The notes: a model not told the origin generated them from the letters alone. 50,855 nucleotides of DNA from Chloroflexota bacterium (GCA_017881915.1 JADGQK010000010.1:1-50855); one strand, 5' to 3'; shown: positions 9,428 to 19,140, numbered from the stretch's first letter. Numbers and translations: made by a program.

Positions 9428-9833
9428 GCTGATTGAGGCCGTTGGCGAACTGGGCGAACGACGGCCCGAGGTCGGGCATCGAGCGCCACATCATCGACAG
9501 GAGCGGCCCGCTGTATTCCTCCCTGAGCTGAAACCGGATGATCCCCTCGCCGGCTGGTATCAACGTGAACGTACGGACCCCCTTGAACAGCCCAAGCGGC
9601 ATGCCGCCGCTCCAGATCATCGAGCGGTTCGGGTCGAATTGACTGACCTTGACCGGAAACGTGCGGCCCGGACTGGCGCCGGAGACGACCTTGATCGTCT
9701 CGCCGTGCGCGATCTTGCCCTCGACCCTGAGGACTCCCGAGTCCCAGTCCGGGAAGTGCGCACCATCGGTCAGGATTGCCCAGATCCGGTCAGGGCTGGC
9801 ATTGATCGTCGAGCTCGCTTCGAATGACTTCAT
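9408..9833 (-). CDS. SRPBCC family protein
   Basis: MKSFEASSTINASPDRIWAILTDGAHFPDWDSGVLRVEGKIAHGETIKV; overlaps both neighbours. Confidence 0.9.
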   Translation of the reverse strand: MKSFEASSTINASPDRIWAILTDGAHFPDWDSGVLRVEGKIAHGETIKVVSGASPGRTFPVKVSQFDPNRSMIWSGGMPLGLFKGVRTFTLIPAGEGIIRFQLREEYSGPLLSMMWRSMPDLGPSFAQFANGLNQRVEQPA

Positions 9834-10240
9834 CCGATCGCCCGCATCTTGTTGTTCTTGGCTTCGTGGGTGACCTCGGCCAGGCCGAGTGTCTCGAGGA
9901 GCGGCGGCAGATACACGCCGAACCGACCGCGGAGACCCTTCTTCAGGCCGTACCAGCCGCCGACGGGGTTGTCCGCCGCGCGGCCCCAGGCCTCGACCGT
10001 TCCCTCGGCGGCGGCTTTCTGCTCGTCGGCGCCGCCCAGGGGCACCCAGTTGCCCTCCGTCTTGAGCCAGGTGTGCAGGTCATCGATCGCCCGGGCGTCG
10101 TACAGAAGCTTCGTGCCGCCAACCTGGCAGACGATGGTCGGCGGATCCGACGCGGCGTCCCGGAACATCGTGTATTCGGAGGTTCCCGGTGGGGTCTTGA
10201 GGACCCACGGATCGGCCTTCGTGCCACTGCCGGTCGTCAT
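9830..10240 (-). CDS. Conserved-looking hypothetical protein (~136 aa)
   Basis: MTTGSGTKADPWVLKTPPGTSEYTMFRD...; start at 10240 with AGGAG RBS; translationally coupled to 9408..9833. Confidence 0.7.
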   Translation of the reverse strand: MTTGSGTKADPWVLKTPPGTSEYTMFRDAASDPPTIVCQVGGTKLLYDARAIDDLHTWLKTEGNWVPLGGADEQKAAAEGTVEAWGRAADNPVGGWYGLKKGLRGRFGVYLPPLLETLGLAEVTHEAKNNKMRAIG

Positions 10241-10244
10241 GTCG

Positions 10245-10300
10245 GTTGCTCTCCTGTGTAGCTTCTGTAACCGTGTGGCTACCGTAACAACTTTGTCACC
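10245..10300 (-). promoter_or_regulatory. Candidate operator/promoter upstream of the minus-strand cluster
   Basis: Minus strand GTTACGGTAGCCACACGGTTACAGAAGCTAC: direct repeat GTTAC-N-G-N-AGC x2 at 17-bp pitch, plus GTAGC/GCTAC inverted repeat. Confidence 0.4.
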
Positions 10301-10367
10301 GATGGGCAAGCGCCAGATTACCGTCGCGGCGGTGGCCGAGCCGGGGTGCGGGGGCTACCATCGGCTC

Positions 10368-10856
10368 ATGGCTTCACGACTGCCGGCACTGGGTCCTCGC
10401 GGTGAAGGCTGGGTTGTCGCCCAGTTCCTCCTGTTCGGGGTGATCGCATGGCTGGGCTACGCCGACTTCCGGGACCACGGGCCGGCCAACCCGTGGGGCC
10501 CGATCGCCACGGTCTCCGGACTTGCCGCGATCGTGGCCGGTGGGTTGGTGGCCGGGCGCGGGATCTGGGATCTGCGGGCCAGCTTCAGCCCCTTCCCTCG
10601 GCCGCTTGACGGGGCGGCTCTCGTCGATTCGGGCGCCTATCGGCTCATCCGGCACCCGATTTACAGCGGCCTAGTGCTCGCCGCGCTGGGCTGGGGGATC
10701 GTGGCCAGCTCAGCCCTGACGATCGCATCAGCCGGGGTCCTGTTGCTCCTCTTCGCCGGTAAATCGCGCCGCGAGGAAGTCTGGCTAGCGGCGGCGCATC
10801 CCGGCTACGCCGACTATCAGCGCCGCACAAGACGGATGATCCCGTGGGTCTACTGA
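10368..10856 (+). CDS. Isoprenylcysteine carboxyl methyltransferase-like membrane protein
   Basis: GAYRLIRHPIYSGLVLAALGWGIV...SRREEVWLAAAHPGYADYQRRTRRMIPWVY. Confidence 0.88.
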   Translation: MASRLPALGPRGEGWVVAQFLLFGVIAWLGYADFRDHGPANPWGPIATVSGLAAIVAGGLVAGRGIWDLRASFSPFPRPLDGAALVDSGAYRLIRHPIYSGLVLAALGWGIVASSALTIASAGVLLLLFAGKSRREEVWLAAAHPGYADYQRRTRRMIPWVY

Positions 10857-10932
10857 GCGTCCGGAACCGAATGCTCGCTGCCCACCCGGGATCATCGGCC
10901 GGCCCGCCCTCACCCTAGAGGAGACCCTCTTC

Positions 10933-11904
10933 GTGCCCCTCTTCGATCTGCCTATCGCCGAGCTGCGCGCGTATGCTCCGGCGCTCGCCGTCCCAGCCGA
11001 CCTGGATGGCTTCTGGGAATCGAGCCTGGCTGAGGTCCGCGCCTATGACCTGGCCCCCAGCTTCACGCCGGTCGACAGCGGGCTGACCGTGATCTCGACG
11101 TTCGACGTGACGTTTGCCGGCTTCGGTGGGTCGCCGGTCAGGGCCTGGCTGCACCTTCCGGCCGGGGTCAGCCAACCGTTGCCCGTGGTGGTCGAATACC
11201 TCGGCTACGGCGGCGGCCGAGGGCTGGCCCACGAACGGGTCATGTGGGCGGCGGCCGGTTACGCCCATCTCGTGATGGATACCCGCGGCCAGGGCTCAAC
11301 CTGGTCCGTGGGCGACACTCCGGACCCTGACCCGATCGGCGCGCCGTTCCACCCAGGCTTCATGACCCGGGGGATCCTCGACCCCAGCACCTACTACTAC
11401 CGGCGTGTCTACCTCGATGCGGTCCGGGCGGTGGAAGCCGTCCGGCAGCATCCGGCCGTGGATCCCCGGCGGGTGGCGGTGACCGGCGGCAGCCAGGGCG
11501 GCGGAATCAGCATCGCGGTCGCCCGGCTCGTTCCGGACATTGCCGCCGCTCTGCCCGACGTGCCCTTCCTGAGCGATCTGCCGCGCGCGATCACGCTCCT
11601 CGACCGCGATCCGTATGCGGAGGTTGCCCGCTATCTGAAGGCCCATCGCGACCACGTCGACCGCGCCCTGGCAACGCTGGCCTACTTCGACGTGGCGATC
11701 CTGGGTCGCGGGGCGACGGCTCCGGCGCTCTTCTCGGTGGGGCTCATGGACGAGATCGCCCCGCCCTCGACCGTCTTCGCGGCCTTCAACTGGTATGGCG
11801 GCCCGAAGGAAATCCGCGAGTACCCCTTCAACGACCATGAAGGCGGCGAGGGCTTCCATGACCTGGTCAAGATCCACTGGCTCAGGAATCGTCTCGGCGG
11901 CTGA
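10933..11904 (+). CDS. Acetylxylan esterase / cephalosporin-C deacetylase (AXE1 family)
   Basis: MPLFDLPIAELRAYAPALAVPADLDGFWESSLAEVR...VMDTRGQGSTWSVGDTPDP...VAVTGGSQGGGISIAVARL. Confidence 0.92.
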   Translation: MPLFDLPIAELRAYAPALAVPADLDGFWESSLAEVRAYDLAPSFTPVDSGLTVISTFDVTFAGFGGSPVRAWLHLPAGVSQPLPVVVEYLGYGGGRGLAHERVMWAAAGYAHLVMDTRGQGSTWSVGDTPDPDPIGAPFHPGFMTRGILDPSTYYYRRVYLDAVRAVEAVRQHPAVDPRRVAVTGGSQGGGISIAVARLVPDIAAALPDVPFLSDLPRAITLLDRDPYAEVARYLKAHRDHVDRALATLAYFDVAILGRGATAPALFSVGLMDEIAPPSTVFAAFNWYGGPKEIREYPFNDHEGGEGFHDLVKIHWLRNRLGG

Positions 11905-12023
11905 GCTCACGCGGGCGGCTTTGCCGGCGGCTGGAACCATCGGGTCACAGACGGTCGATCAGGACGGTCCTATCTTCGGCTCGAGTCCCTGCTCCGCAGC
12001 CTGAACCGAGGTCCAACTCCCGG

Positions 12024-13124
12024 ATGCCTGGCCCCTCCCGCAAGGCCTTCCTCCCCTCGAAGGGCACGCAGGCGGTCGCCTGGATCGCCGTCCTGGCCCT
12101 GCTCGCCGCAGCATGCACCGCGCATCGGCCCGCATCGCCGGGCGGTCCTGGCCCGGTCGCCCTGGCGAGCGCCAGCGCGGCAGGATCGGGCGCCGCAGGA
12201 TCGGGCGCAGCAGGATCGCACACCGGCTCGAGCCCGACTGCATCGCCCTCACATCCGGCCAGCCCGAGCCCGGGTTTCACGACCGCCCCGTCGCCCCTGG
12301 GCTCGTCGCCGTCCGTGGCGCCTGAGCCATCCAACCTGCCGGCCATTCCGCCGGGGGCGGTGCCGATCCTGTACTACCACCGGGTCCAGGCTCCGCCGGC
12401 CGCCTACGAGTCATGGTCCAAGACGCGCAAGGCGGCGTTCATCGACTACGACGTCGTGCCCAACGCGTTCGCCGCGCAGCTCGACTGGCTCTTCGACCAT
12501 GGCTACACGACGATCCTGCCGCGGGATCTCGCCGCCTATTGGGATCGTGGCGTGCCGTTGCCGGCTCGGCCGGTGATCCTGACCTTCGACGACGGCTGGC
12601 ACGACTGGGTGGGCACCGTCCTGCCGATGCTCCAGGCGCGCGGCATGATCGCCGAGTTCTACGTCACCCTGGGCGCGATCAGCGACGGCAACATCAGCTG
12701 GCCCGAGGTTCAGACGCTGGCCGCGGCCGGCAATGGGATCGGCGCCCACGACGTCCACCACGTCCAGCTGGCCGAGCTCGGCAAGGGCCGGCCGGATGCG
12801 TCGGCGGCAACGATGTGGGCCGAAATCGTGGGGGCGCGCCAGGCGATCGGCCAGCACGTCGGGATCTATCCGGACTCGATGGCCTATGTCGGCGGGGGCT
12901 TCAGCCCGGCTCTCGAGGCCCTCGTCCAGGAAGCCGGCTACACCACGGCTCGCGCGATCCGGCGCGGGATCGTCCAGGGAATTGCCTTGCGCTACCAGCT
13001 CCACGTGGTCCGGATCGGGCCGTACGATGACGTCAGCGACGTGCTGACGGGCACGATCGACCCCAACCTGCCGATCTTCGTCGCCCGGATGCACGGGGTC
13101 TCGGACCAGCGCCCGAGCAACTAG
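12024..13124 (+). CDS. Polysaccharide deacetylase (NodB fold), lipoprotein
   Basis: Lipobox LLAAAC; VPILYYHRV, VILTFDDGWHDW, GAHDVHHVQL motifs. Confidence 0.9.
   Translation: MPGPSRKAFLPSKGTQAVAWIAVLALLAAACTAHRPASPGGPGPVALASASAAGSGAAGSGAAGSHTGSSPTASPSHPASPSPGFTTAPSPLGSSPSVAPEPSNLPAIPPGAVPILYYHRVQAPPAAYESWSKTRKAAFIDYDVVPNAFAAQLDWLFDHGYTTILPRDLAAYWDRGVPLPARPVILTFDDGWHDWVGTVLPMLQARGMIAEFYVTLGAISDGNISWPEVQTLAAAGNGIGAHDVHHVQLAELGKGRPDASAATMWAEIVGARQAIGQHVGIYPDSMAYVGGGFSPALEALVQEAGYTTARAIRRGIVQGIALRYQLHVVRIGPYDDVSDVLTGTIDPNLPIFVARMHGVSDQRPSN
12181..12225 (+). repeat. 15-bp in-frame tandem repeat x3 (AAGSG-type linker)
   Basis: CAGGATCGGGCGCCG/CAGGATCGGGCGCAG/CAGGATCGCACACCG. Confidence 0.8.
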
Positions 13125-13244
13125 CCGGGTCGCCCAGGGGCGACTGGTACCAGCGCGGGAACCGGCGCACGGCCGTCATCGTCCTTCGGTCACAACCAGC
13201 CTGCAGCAGCGGTCCAGGCGTCATTCACCGGAGGTTCGAACGTC

Positions 13245-14150
13245 ATGCGCCGTGGTTCCATCGCGTTCTCCCTGGCCACGCTCGTCCTGGCCCTGGCGGC
13301 GTGCACCGGAGGCGGCCCTGGCGGGTCCAGCCAATCGCCGTCCGGGAGCTCAACGGGCACCCCCGGCACATCGGCTCCCACGGGCAGCTCGGCCGGGCTG
13401 ATCTTCCGGGCATCCGACGAGGGCGGCTTCATCGCGCCGAACGCCCGGCGGGCACAGCTGCCGCTCGTGTCGGTCTACGCCGACGGTCGGATCATGTCCG
13501 GGGGCATGACCCCGGCGATCTACCCGGGCGCGCTTGTGCCCTCAATCGTCTTCCGATCGGTTGGCCCCGACGGGGCGGCCGCGATCCTGCAGGCGGCACG
13601 GGATGCCGGCCTCACCGGGAGCGATGCGAGCTACCCGTCCGGACCGGTCGCTGATGCGCCGACAACGGTGATCACCGTCGTTCACGACGGCAGCCGGACG
13701 GTCTCCCGGTTCGATGCGCTCGGAGCCGGGCCTGGCCAGCCAGCGGCGGGCAGCGAACCGGCCGATCGGATCCGGGTCGCGGCGGCTGCTCTCCTCGCGG
13801 GGCTGATGGGCAGTGACACGTTCGGCGGGTCTCCGGCCGCCGGCGGCACGTACCAGCCGCTGGGCTTCCAGCTCTTCGTGACGCCGGGGTCGCCGGCCCC
13901 GGGCGAACCGAGCCTGGCCCGACCGCCGGTCGCCTGGCCGCTGGCCACGCCGCTGGGGTCATTCGGCCAGGCCGATGCGCTCGGCGGCGACGGCGCCCGG
14001 GTCGGCGTGGTCGTCGGCGCCGATTCTGCGACACTCAGGCCGATCCTCAGCGCCGCGACCCAGATCACCCCGTTCACGTCCGGAGGCAAGCAGTGGACCC
14101 TCGTCGTCAGACCGCTCCTCCCGGATGAGGTGGCGGCACTCGGCGCCTGA
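13245..14150 (+). CDS. Hypothetical lipoprotein
   Basis: MRRGSIAFSLATLVLALAACTGGGPGGSSQSPSGSS signal peptide with LAAC lipobox. Confidence 0.75.
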   Translation: MRRGSIAFSLATLVLALAACTGGGPGGSSQSPSGSSTGTPGTSAPTGSSAGLIFRASDEGGFIAPNARRAQLPLVSVYADGRIMSGGMTPAIYPGALVPSIVFRSVGPDGAAAILQAARDAGLTGSDASYPSGPVADAPTTVITVVHDGSRTVSRFDALGAGPGQPAAGSEPADRIRVAAAALLAGLMGSDTFGGSPAAGGTYQPLGFQLFVTPGSPAPGEPSLARPPVAWPLATPLGSFGQADALGGDGARVGVVVGADSATLRPILSAATQITPFTSGGKQWTLVVRPLLPDEVAALGA

Positions 14151-15063
14151 GCGCCTGACCGAGGGCGTCCGGCGCGCCTGGCCGATCGTCCTGTGCGCCT
14201 GGTTCGCCTGGCAGACGTACCAGCGGATCTCGTTCTTCGTGGTGCGCAACTTCCCGCTCGGGATCGACGCCCGGATCTACTACCGCGGCGTCGTGGCCTG
14301 GCTGGGCGGCGGCAACCCCTGGGATGCCACGGTCGTGGTCGGTGGCAGCTCGTACCACTATGCCGGCTCGCCCGTGACGACCGTCCTCCTGGCGCCGGCC
14401 GGCCTGCTCAGCGAGGACGCGTTCACCGGCGCCTGGCTGGTCCTGACCTGGGTCGCCGCCGCCTGGATCCTGCGGCGGGTGCACCTGCCGATCTGGTGGC
14501 TGCTCTTCCCGCCGATCAGCGAGGCGCTCTTCTCGGCCAACCCGCAGCTGATCGTCCTCGCCCTCGTCCTGGCCGACCGGTCCTGGCTGGCGGCCATCGC
14601 CACCGGCCTGAAGGTCTATGCATTCATCCCGCTGGCCGGCGAAGGCCGCTGGCGGGCGATCGGGGTGGCGATCGTGTTCAACGCGGCGACGATCGTGATT
14701 GCCCCCGGCCTGTGGCTGCGCTACGTCGACCTGTTCGGGACGATCTCAGGCCGATTGGAGTACGAGTCGATCCAGGGCTTCTCGGCGTTCTACTTTCCGG
14801 CGCTGATGGTCCTGACCATCGTTGCCCTGGCGCTGCTCGCCCTTCGTGACCGGCGTGCTGCCGGCTGGCTGGCCGTTCCGGCACTGTGGCCGGCGAGCCA
14901 GCTCCATTACTCGACGATGGCCCTGCCGGTGATGACGCCGCTGCTGGCCTTCTTCCTGGCGATCCCGATCCTGCGCCTGCCGCCCGAGATCATCCTGGTG
15001 GAAGTGGGCCGGCGGCTGCTGCAACCGACCGTGACCGGCTATTTCGCCGGCCGGCGAGCGTGA
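14125..15063 (+). CDS. GT87/DUF2029-like polytopic glycosyltransferase
   Basis: MRWRHSAPERLTEGVRRAWPIVLCAW...GIDARIYYRGVVAWLGGGNPWD; multi-TM. Confidence 0.75.
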   Translation: MRWRHSAPERLTEGVRRAWPIVLCAWFAWQTYQRISFFVVRNFPLGIDARIYYRGVVAWLGGGNPWDATVVVGGSSYHYAGSPVTTVLLAPAGLLSEDAFTGAWLVLTWVAAAWILRRVHLPIWWLLFPPISEALFSANPQLIVLALVLADRSWLAAIATGLKVYAFIPLAGEGRWRAIGVAIVFNAATIVIAPGLWLRYVDLFGTISGRLEYESIQGFSAFYFPALMVLTIVALALLALRDRRAAGWLAVPALWPASQLHYSTMALPVMTPLLAFFLAIPILRLPPEIILVEVGRRLLQPTVTGYFAGRRA

Positions 15064-15076
15064 GTGCTGCCGGGCG

Positions 15077-16348
15077 TCAGCGCTTCCGGCCGAAGAGGCC
15101 GCTCGACTTGCGCTCCTCGACGGGCGCCGGAGCTCCGACCAGGATCGGCGTGCCCTGCTCCGCGAAGGCCAGCGAGGCAATCTGGGCGAATCGCTCGGCG
15201 ATGGCCGTTCGGGCAGCGCCGCGCACGAGCGGGATGCCCTCGTTGACGGCCTTCTGGTAGAGGAACGGGTCGTGGGGCAGGTCGAGCGCGATCCTGGCGC
15301 CCAGGCCATTCTCGACATCGCGCAACTTGAGGATCTCCCGGGCGAACAGGTTGTTCAGGATGAAGGTCGTCTTGGCAACAATCGAGCCGGTCTCATTGAA
15401 GTAGTCGATCAGGAGGTGGGCTGCCTTGAGCGCGGCAATCTCGGGGTAGATCGGGATGATCACGCCCTCCGCCCGCTCGAGCACGGTGAGGCTTCGTTCA
15501 TCGAGGTACGAGCCGGCGTCGACGACTACCGATTCGTAGGCGCCGCAGATGCTCGTAAGGAGCTCCTCGACATGGCCGACGCTGATCGTCTCGGCCAGCT
15601 CCGGCGAGCTTGGCGCAGCAAAGACAGCGAGGCCGTACCCGGTCAGCGCGGCGTACGAACGGACGAGCTCCACGTCGCGACGGGACTGGTCATCCCGGGC
15701 GAGGTCGGCCAGGGTCTGGCGGGGGCGGACGTTGAGATGAGTGGCAACCTGGCCGAACTGGAGGTCAAGGTCGATGATCGCGACTCGACCAGGCCGGCGC
15801 TCGGCCATGACCGTGGCCACGTTGGCTGCCAGGGTCGTCGTGCCGGCGCCGCCCTTCGGGCTGAAGACCGCGACCAGGGTGCGCGGCCGGGTGTGCTTGG
15901 TCTCGCTGGTCATCAGCGGCGCGAGGTCGCGTGACGTCGTGAAGCGGATGGCCAGCGCCTCGACCCGGGCCTCGAGCTCGCGGGCGTCGAACGGCTTGGC
16001 GATCACGTCGTCGGCGCCGGCTTCGAGGAAGCGGATCCGCTCCTCGACGTCGTCGGTCTGGGAGATGCACAGGACGGGAATCGAGGCGAGGGCCAGCCGG
16101 GAACGGATCTCCCGGCAGACGTCGGCGGCGGTCGTCGCAGGATCGGTCACGTCGATGATGACGAGCGCGTGGTCGGCCGCCGCGGCGATCACCGCCGGAG
16201 CGTCCTCCATTACCGTGACGGTCGCGCCGCTCTCTGCCAGGGCACGCCGGACCAGGTCGGCGCCGGCCGGGTCGCGTTCGAGGAGCAGGATGGAACTCGA
16301 GGGCACAGGCTCTCCGGATGGGGCGGTCGGATCGTGCTCAGGATACAA
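15077..16348 (-). CDS. CpaE/TadZ-like: N-terminal receiver-like domain + MinD-like ATPase
   Basis: REC-like ILLLERDPAGADLVRRAL...IIDVTDP...KPFDARELEARV; deviant Walker A FSPKGGAGTTTLAANVA; VAIIDLDLQFGQVATHLNV. Confidence 0.9.
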   Translation of the reverse strand: MYPEHDPTAPSGEPVPSSSILLLERDPAGADLVRRALAESGATVTVMEDAPAVIAAAADHALVIIDVTDPATTAADVCREIRSRLALASIPVLCISQTDDVEERIRFLEAGADDVIAKPFDARELEARVEALAIRFTTSRDLAPLMTSETKHTRPRTLVAVFSPKGGAGTTTLAANVATVMAERRPGRVAIIDLDLQFGQVATHLNVRPRQTLADLARDDQSRRDVELVRSYAALTGYGLAVFAAPSSPELAETISVGHVEELLTSICGAYESVVVDAGSYLDERSLTVLERAEGVIIPIYPEIAALKAAHLLIDYFNETGSIVAKTTFILNNLFAREILKLRDVENGLGARIALDLPHDPFLYQKAVNEGIPLVRGAARTAIAERFAQIASLAFAEQGTPILVGAPAPVEERKSSGLFGRKR

Positions 16349-16496
16349 CCTGTCACGCAGCCGTCAGCGCGCTGACGGTGCGTCCGGTGGCGGCTGCGAT
16401 CGAGACGCGTGCTAGACTGGCCTTCTTGTCCTTTCGGCTCCGCACCGGCAACGCCGGCCCAGCGAGGGCATTCCCACAGGAAGGAGTCATGCGCGC

Positions 16497-16934
16497 GTGC
16501 GCCGATACGAACTGATGCTCGTCCTCCGACCGGACCTGGCCGACGACAAGAGTCAGGCCCTGGTTGATCGAATCACCCGCCAGATCACGACCGGCGGCGG
16601 CCAGATCGTCAAGGTCGCCCCGTGGGGGCGGCGTCGGCTGGCCTATCCGATCGACCGCCATCGCGAGGGTTCGTACCACATCATTCATTTCGAAGCCCCG
16701 GCCGACTCGATCGTCGAGCTCGAGCGCAGCCTGCTCATCACCGAGGAATCGCTGCGCCACCTCATCACCCGCGTCGAGCGTCCGATCAAGGCTTCTCGTC
16801 GCTCCGATTCGCCCGATTCGCTGGGTGAGGACGAGGATCACCTGCTGCCGGGCGAGGACGAGGAGTACGACGAGCCGCGGGGGGAGCTGATCGACGAATC
16901 GGAGAGCGAAGCCGCTCCCGCTGCGATCGACTGA
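16497..16934 (+). CDS. rpsF: 30S ribosomal protein bS6 with long acidic C-terminal tail
   Basis: MRRYELMLVLRPDLADDKSQ...WGRRRLAYPIDRHREGSYHIIHFEA; AGGAAGGAG upstream. Confidence 0.96.
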   Translation: MRRYELMLVLRPDLADDKSQALVDRITRQITTGGGQIVKVAPWGRRRLAYPIDRHREGSYHIIHFEAPADSIVELERSLLITEESLRHLITRVERPIKASRRSDSPDSLGEDEDHLLPGEDEEYDEPRGELIDESESEAAPAAID

Positions 16935-16953
16935 GTAGCCGGAGGACCGCGTC

Positions 16954-17430
16954 GTGTCGCTCAACAAGGCGATGATCATCGGCAATCTCGGCCGTGATCC
17001 CGAGATGCGCTACACCCCTGGCGGCCAGGCGGTCACCCAGTTCACGGTGGCCGTCAATCGCAACTACAAGGGCCAGAACGGGGAGTGGCAGGAAGAGACC
17101 GAATGGTTCCGCGTCGTCGTCTGGGGCCAGCAGGCCGAGCGTGCCGCGGAGTACCTGCGCAAGGGCAACAAGGTCTACATCGAGGGTCGGCTGCAGACCC
17201 GCCAGTGGGAAGACAAGGACGGCCAGAAGCGCTACACGACCGAGCTGGTGGCCAACCAGGTGACCAACCTCGAGCGCCGCAACCGCGATGAAGATGGCGA
17301 TCCGGGTCCCGTGGCGGGGGCAGCCCCGGGTGGCGCCGCCCGACCCGCCCGGCCGGTCCGCGCCGATGAACCGGGCGTTGCCGCCGGCGACAAGCTTGAC
17401 GAAGGCAACTTCGACGACCTTCCGTTCTAG
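16954..17430 (+). CDS. ssb: Single-stranded DNA-binding protein
   Basis: MSLNKAMIIGNLGRDPEMRYTPGGQAVTQFTVAVNR... C-term DDLPF. Confidence 0.98.
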   Translation: MSLNKAMIIGNLGRDPEMRYTPGGQAVTQFTVAVNRNYKGQNGEWQEETEWFRVVVWGQQAERAAEYLRKGNKVYIEGRLQTRQWEDKDGQKRYTTELVANQVTNLERRNRDEDGDPGPVAGAAPGGAARPARPVRADEPGVAAGDKLDEGNFDDLPF

Positions 17431-17491
17431 GCGGTCGAACCTGCCTCGCCGCCAGCACCACTGACCACATCACCGGGAGACCAGACCACCG

Positions 17492-17764
17492 ATGCCCCCA
17501 ATCCAGAGCAAATCGAAGAAGCGTGACGATTACTACCGCGACCGCCGCCGCCGCAAGGTCTGCGCGTTCTGTGCCGACAAGACCGTCCTGATCGACTACA
17601 AGGAGGTCAACCGCCTCCGTCGCTACCTGTCCGAGCGGGCCAAGATCGAGCCCCGCCGTAAGACGGGGACCTGCGCCGGCCACCAGCGCGAGCTGTCCGT
17701 TGCGCTCAAGCGCGCCCGCCACGTCGCCCTGCTGCCGTACGCCCCCCAGCACCTGCGCCCCTGA
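17492..17764 (+). CDS. rpsR: 30S ribosomal protein bS18
   Basis: [65 protein letters not shown]. Confidence 0.98.
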   Translation: MPPIQSKSKKRDDYYRDRRRRKVCAFCADKTVLIDYKEVNRLRRYLSERAKIEPRRKTGTCAGHQRELSVALKRARHVALLPYAPQHLRP

Positions 17765-17791
17765 CGCCCTGAGCATGTCATCGGTGTACCG

Positions 17792-18844
17792 ATGACGATC
17801 CTGCTCCTACTCGGCGCGTTCGCGGTCATCCTGGTTGGGGCCGAGCTCTTCACCAACGCGGTCGAGTGGCTGGGTCACCAGCTCGGCCTGGCCGAGGGTG
17901 CCGTCGGTTCCGTCCTTGCGGCGGTCGGGACGGCCCTGCCCGAGACGATGATCCCGCTTGTCGCGATCGTCTTCGGGGCAGGCAGCCGATCGGATGCGGT
18001 TGGAATCGGGGCGATCCTGGGCGCCCCGTTCATGCTGGCGACCCTGGCCATGTTCGTGACGGGCCTGGCCGTGATCGTCCGGGTAAGACGGCCGGAAGGT
18101 CGAGCGCAACTCGCGATCGACCCGCTCATCCTGGGCCATGACATTCGCGTCTTCGGGCTGACCTACGGCTTCGCGATCAGTGTCGCCTTCCTACCGGCCG
18201 ACCTGGCCCTCCCGCGCTGGCTGGCGGCCATTGTCCTGATCGGCGCCTACGGCTGGTACGTTCGTGGTCACCTCCGGGTTGAGGCCGGCGAAGCGCCGGC
18301 TGATCTGGCTCCGCTCCGTCTCGGGCGCTTCGATCGGGTCGGTTCAGCCGCACTGGCTGCCCCGCGGCGCAGGATCGTGGTCATCCAGCTCGGCGTCGCC
18401 CTGGCCGCCATCATCGGCGGAGCCGTGGTCTTCGTCAGCGCGGTCGAGACGCTGGCCCGCTCGATCGGGTTGGACGAGACGCTGCTCAGCCTGGTCATCG
18501 CCCCGATCGCGACAGAACTGCCCGAGAAGCTCAACAGCGTGATCTGGATCCGGCGTGGCAAGGACACCCTGGCCCTCGGCAATATCACCGGGGCGATGGT
18601 CTTCCAGGCAGCGATTCCAACCTCGATCGCCCTCGTCTTCGCCTCGAGCCAGTGGTCGATTGGCGCTGGGTCCTGGGTCGCCTTCGCGTCGGCCGGGGTC
18701 GCCCTCGCCTCGACGGCGCTCATCTTTATCCCGATGATCCGGACCGGCCGGCTTCACGGCCAGAGGATGCTGGTCGGCGGCGCCCTGTACCTCGTGCAGC
18801 TCGGGCTGGTGGTCGCCAGCCTGTCCGGCGCGATCGCCGCGTAG
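17792..18844 (+). CDS. Sodium/calcium exchanger (CaCA) family membrane protein
   Basis: GAVGSVLAAVGTALPETMIPLVAI and ETLLSLVIAPIATELPEKLNSVIWIRRGKDTLALGNITGAMVFQAA. Confidence 0.92.
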   Translation: MTILLLLGAFAVILVGAELFTNAVEWLGHQLGLAEGAVGSVLAAVGTALPETMIPLVAIVFGAGSRSDAVGIGAILGAPFMLATLAMFVTGLAVIVRVRRPEGRAQLAIDPLILGHDIRVFGLTYGFAISVAFLPADLALPRWLAAIVLIGAYGWYVRGHLRVEAGEAPADLAPLRLGRFDRVGSAALAAPRRRIVVIQLGVALAAIIGGAVVFVSAVETLARSIGLDETLLSLVIAPIATELPEKLNSVIWIRRGKDTLALGNITGAMVFQAAIPTSIALVFASSQWSIGAGSWVAFASAGVALASTALIFIPMIRTGRLHGQRMLVGGALYLVQLGLVVASLSGAIAA

Positions 18845-19140
18845 CCGAGGGCCCGGGGCGCCCATCAGCCCGAGCGCGGGCTACAGCAGCGGAACGTCCG
18901 GTGGGTCGGCGCTGTCGAAATTGACAAGAGCGCCGTTTGGTGACGCTTATGGTCGATCGCGACGATGGAATGCGGTCGACGGCCTCGGCTCCGCGCGGAT
19001 TCGTGCACGGAGGCGCTCGGCCAGACCTCGATCGAGCCCGAAGACCACCCAACTTCGACCATAACGTGCGCTGGGGCGCGCGTTTGGCAAGAACCCGCAG
19101 GGTGGGTCGGGGTGGGGTCCGTGCCGGGTCCTGGGACGCG

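Noticed and set aside
2494-18844. Two CaCA exchangers as a duplicated pair
   Set aside because: The two proteins are divergent in sequence and 14 kb apart; not evidence of a local duplication.
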